A stretch of 64,000 bases of DNA. Origin: Verrucomicrobiota bacterium (GTDB lineage Bacteria; Verrucomicrobiota; Verrucomicrobiia; Limisphaerales; VHCN01). How positions within the stretch are numbered: the first letter of the stretch is position 1; each line of letters starts with the position of its first letter. Both the position numbers and the translations under genes were made by a program. Below the pieces are notes generated by a model that ran no database searches, was not told the origin of the DNA, and saw nothing but the letters and a program-made list of their open reading frames with translations. This document shows positions 61,664 to 64,000 of this stretch, one piece after another. The stretch is from positions 24,993-88,992 of the forward strand of contig VHCN01000004.1 of NCBI GenBank assembly GCA_016871675.1, in the 5' to 3' direction.

Positions 61664-62337
61664 TTGCCCTCCTTTTCTCCCGGCGGCCGGCCAAAGAACG
61701 GTCCGGGCGGGCGCTTGCCCTTTGGTGGCGGCGGCTGGCCGTTGGCGGTGCGGTCGGCCAGGCGCTGCCGTTGCTCGCGGCGGAGTTCATCGAACTTCAC
61801 AAGCTGTTCCGGCGTGAGCTCGCGCGCGATGTCCTCCTGCGCCGTGCGGACCACCTGCGCGATCTCGGCGACGGGGCGCTGTTCGAGGTCGAGCAGGTGG
61901 ATGACGAGGCGGTCCTCAGCGCCGAGGGAATCGAGGAGCTTCACCGCGAGTTCGCGCGCGGCCATGCCTTGCGAGGGGTGTGGTTCGGACTCGTTGTGCA
62001 GCACGGCTTCGAGCACTTCGGCCTCGGCCTCGCCGAGGTCGGCCCAGCGCCATTCGGGACGGCGCTTCTGCGCGCGGAGACGGTCGAGGCATGTGCTCAC
62101 GGCCACGCGCGAGACCCAGTGCTCGACGGGCACTTCGCCGCGGAACTGTTCGAGATTGGCGAACACTTTCATGAAAATCTCCTGCGCCAGGTCTTCCTCA
62201 TCGAGCGCGCGCGGCAGGTGCGCGCGGACGATCTTGATGACGAGGGGCCACAAGTGCGCCACGAGCTCGCGCGCCGCCGCCTCGTCGCGCCGGCGCACGC
62301 GGTCCAGGCAGGCTGGCGCATCAAGGCTGTCGGCCAT
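61660..62337 (-). CDS. ECF sigma factor with region 4 cut short and a Spy/CpxP-like tail
   Basis: A 225-residue protein. Residues 10-92 are sigma-70 region 2 (ARELVAHLWPLVIKIVRAHL, EEDLAQEIFMKVFANLEQFRG, WVSRVAVSTCLDRLRAQKRR). Region 4 starts at about 132 (LLDSLGAEDRLVIHLLDLEQ, PVAEIAQVV) but breaks off before the recognition helix. From about residue 164 it reads RTAQEDIARELTPEQLVKFD and ELRREQRQRLADR, the end of a Spy/CpxP-like envelope sensor, then a proline-rich basic tail. It looks like two neighbouring genes fused by a deletion near 61850. Without the recognition helix, -35 binding should be impaired. Confidence 0.75.
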   Translation of the reverse strand: MADSLDAPACLDRVRRRDEAAARELVAHLWPLVIKIVRAHLPRALDEEDLAQEIFMKVFANLEQFRGEVPVEHWVSRVAVSTCLDRLRAQKRRPEWRWADLGEAEAEVLEAVLHNESEPHPSQGMAARELAVKLLDSLGAEDRLVIHLLDLEQRPVAEIAQVVRTAQEDIARELTPEQLVKFDELRREQRQRLADRTANGQPPPPKGKRPPGPFFGRPPGEKEGK

Positions 62338-62476
62338 AAGTCACTGCCGATGCCGGCCCGGCTGGAAGGGGTGACGCCGTTTGCGGGCCGCGGTTACGGG
62401 GAAGTTCGGGCCGGAGTCCACGTCTGGTATGTGCGGCAACCGTGCCGCCTCTTCAAGGCGCAACACGCCGCGCGGA

Positions 62477-63634
<1,158 letters not shown>

Positions 63635-63651
63635 CTAGAACCGGGCTGCCG

Positions 63652-63747
63652 CTCGAACGCCGGGTTCACATACTCGATGTGCCTGGTGCGGTCGGTGATG
63701 ATGATGTGGTCGGCCGTCTGCTCGACAACGCTCGACAACCGGCGAAG
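63652..63747 (-). pseudogene. Relic of a PAS domain (sensor kinase fragment)
   Basis: In the 324-base gap 63494-63817, a minus-strand frame reads ALRRLSSVVEQTADHIIITD followed by RTRHIEYVNPAFE, a clear PAS-domain start as found in sensor histidine kinases. Resemblance ends abruptly on both sides. No start, kinase part or other gene remains in the gap. It is a leftover of a larger gene. Confidence 0.55.
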
Positions 63748-63817
63748 CGCGGCCGCGCGCGAACCGGGGTTCCGATTGAGTTTTGACTGCTCCAACCGCA
63801 CACTTCCCGCGTTGAAG

Positions 63818-64000
63818 ATGGCCAGCACCACCGCCCGATCGGATCCCGGCGACACACTGCGCCGCCTGCTGCGCGAGCGCATCCTCGTCCTCGACGGCGC
63901 AATGGGAACGACCATCCGCGCCTACGGGATGAAGGAGGCGGACATCCGGGGCACACGCTTCGCCGGCGCGAAGAAGGACCTGCTCAACAACGGCGACCTC
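63818..64000 (+). CDS. metH: Methionine synthase (MetH) N-terminus, 3' truncated by window edge
   Basis: The first 61 codons are seen. RLLRERILVLDGAMGTTIRAYGMKEADIRG is the start of the homocysteine-binding domain of cobalamin-dependent methionine synthase (or a related homocysteine S-methyltransferase), with LLNNGDL where the family has NGDLL. The ATG at 63818 comes after GAAGAT. Whether the cobalamin and activation domains are present cannot be seen. Confidence 0.85.
   Translation, partial: MASTTARSDPGDTLRRLLRERILVLDGAMGTTIRAYGMKEADIRGTRFAGAKKDLLNNGDL

Overview
The window is a high-GC bacterial chromosome segment with dense, mostly short-intergenic coding on both strands. Gene content points to the PVC superphylum, most likely Verrucomicrobiota (Limisphaerales/Pedosphaera-like). 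It has a DUF1501 + PSD1 (cytochrome-c/DUF1549/DUF1553) pair, several Gfo/Idh/MocA proteins with Tat-type RRxFL leaders, two orphan prepilin-like proteins with the [13 protein letters not shown] leader, an oversized GreA-type protein like the chlamydial one, and the futalosine-pathway enzyme MqnD. No plasmid, phage, IS element, CRISPR array or rRNA was seen. One tRNA gene, tRNA-Arg(TCG), is present.

Layout. 1-8.3 kb: a truncated metallo-beta-lactamase protein, a galactonate-dehydratase-like enolase-superfamily enzyme, a lone DUF1501 protein, a zinc-ribbon membrane protein, small unknowns, an M29 aminopeptidase, a prepilin-like protein and a secreted sialidase. 8.3-13.5 kb: tRNA-Arg, then the PSD1/DUF1501 pair with a terminator-like hairpin between them. 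13.7-20 kb: HDAC-like deacylase, ROK sugar kinase and KDPG aldolase, TrmB, a Gfo/Idh protein preceded by a frameshifted small secreted protein, and a CusF-SCO fusion. 20-30 kb: long GreA, RsmB, a three-gene operon (PLP decarboxylase, membrane protein, radical SAM), then a stretch of visibly lower GC with a polysaccharide deacetylase and pgi, whose convergent gap holds a parS-like palindrome. 30-34 kb: LemA, mqnD with a hydroxyacid dehydrogenase, a lipoprotein and a second prepilin-like protein.

34-40.3 kb, minus strand: a tightly packed six-gene operon encoding a PQQ-type beta-propeller, a HemN/HemW-like radical SAM enzyme, a chorismate-lyase (UbiC)-like protein, a halogenase-type FAD oxidoreductase, a GT4 glycosyltransferase and a 4HBT thioesterase. 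This is the best candidate for an undescribed pathway, probably starting from a chorismate-derived aromatic acid. 40.5-46.3 kb: Gfo/Idh proteins, a tagatose-3-epimerase-like enzyme and a divergent Hsp70. 46.3-59.6 kb: FAH-family hydrolase, ProS, an HTH-MBL fusion, a secreted deacetylase and cysteine hydrolase, SDR, a membrane-fused spermidine-synthase-like protein, a LarA-like protein, M42 peptidase, glutamate-type dehydrogenase and a cation/proton antiporter. 59.7-64 kb: an operon of an ECF sigma-like chimera, a redoxin and a cytochrome/Cu-monooxygenase protein, then gmd and the start of metH.

The functional theme is a sugar- and glycan-degrading heterotroph: sialidase, sugar-acid dehydratase, KDPG aldolase, ROK kinase, epimerase and several sugar oxidoreductases, with secreted PSD1/DUF1501 machinery. 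Small gene relics (16.3 kb, 18.7 kb, 63.7 kb), a palindromic element inside a coding region and a chimeric sigma factor show recent rearrangement.
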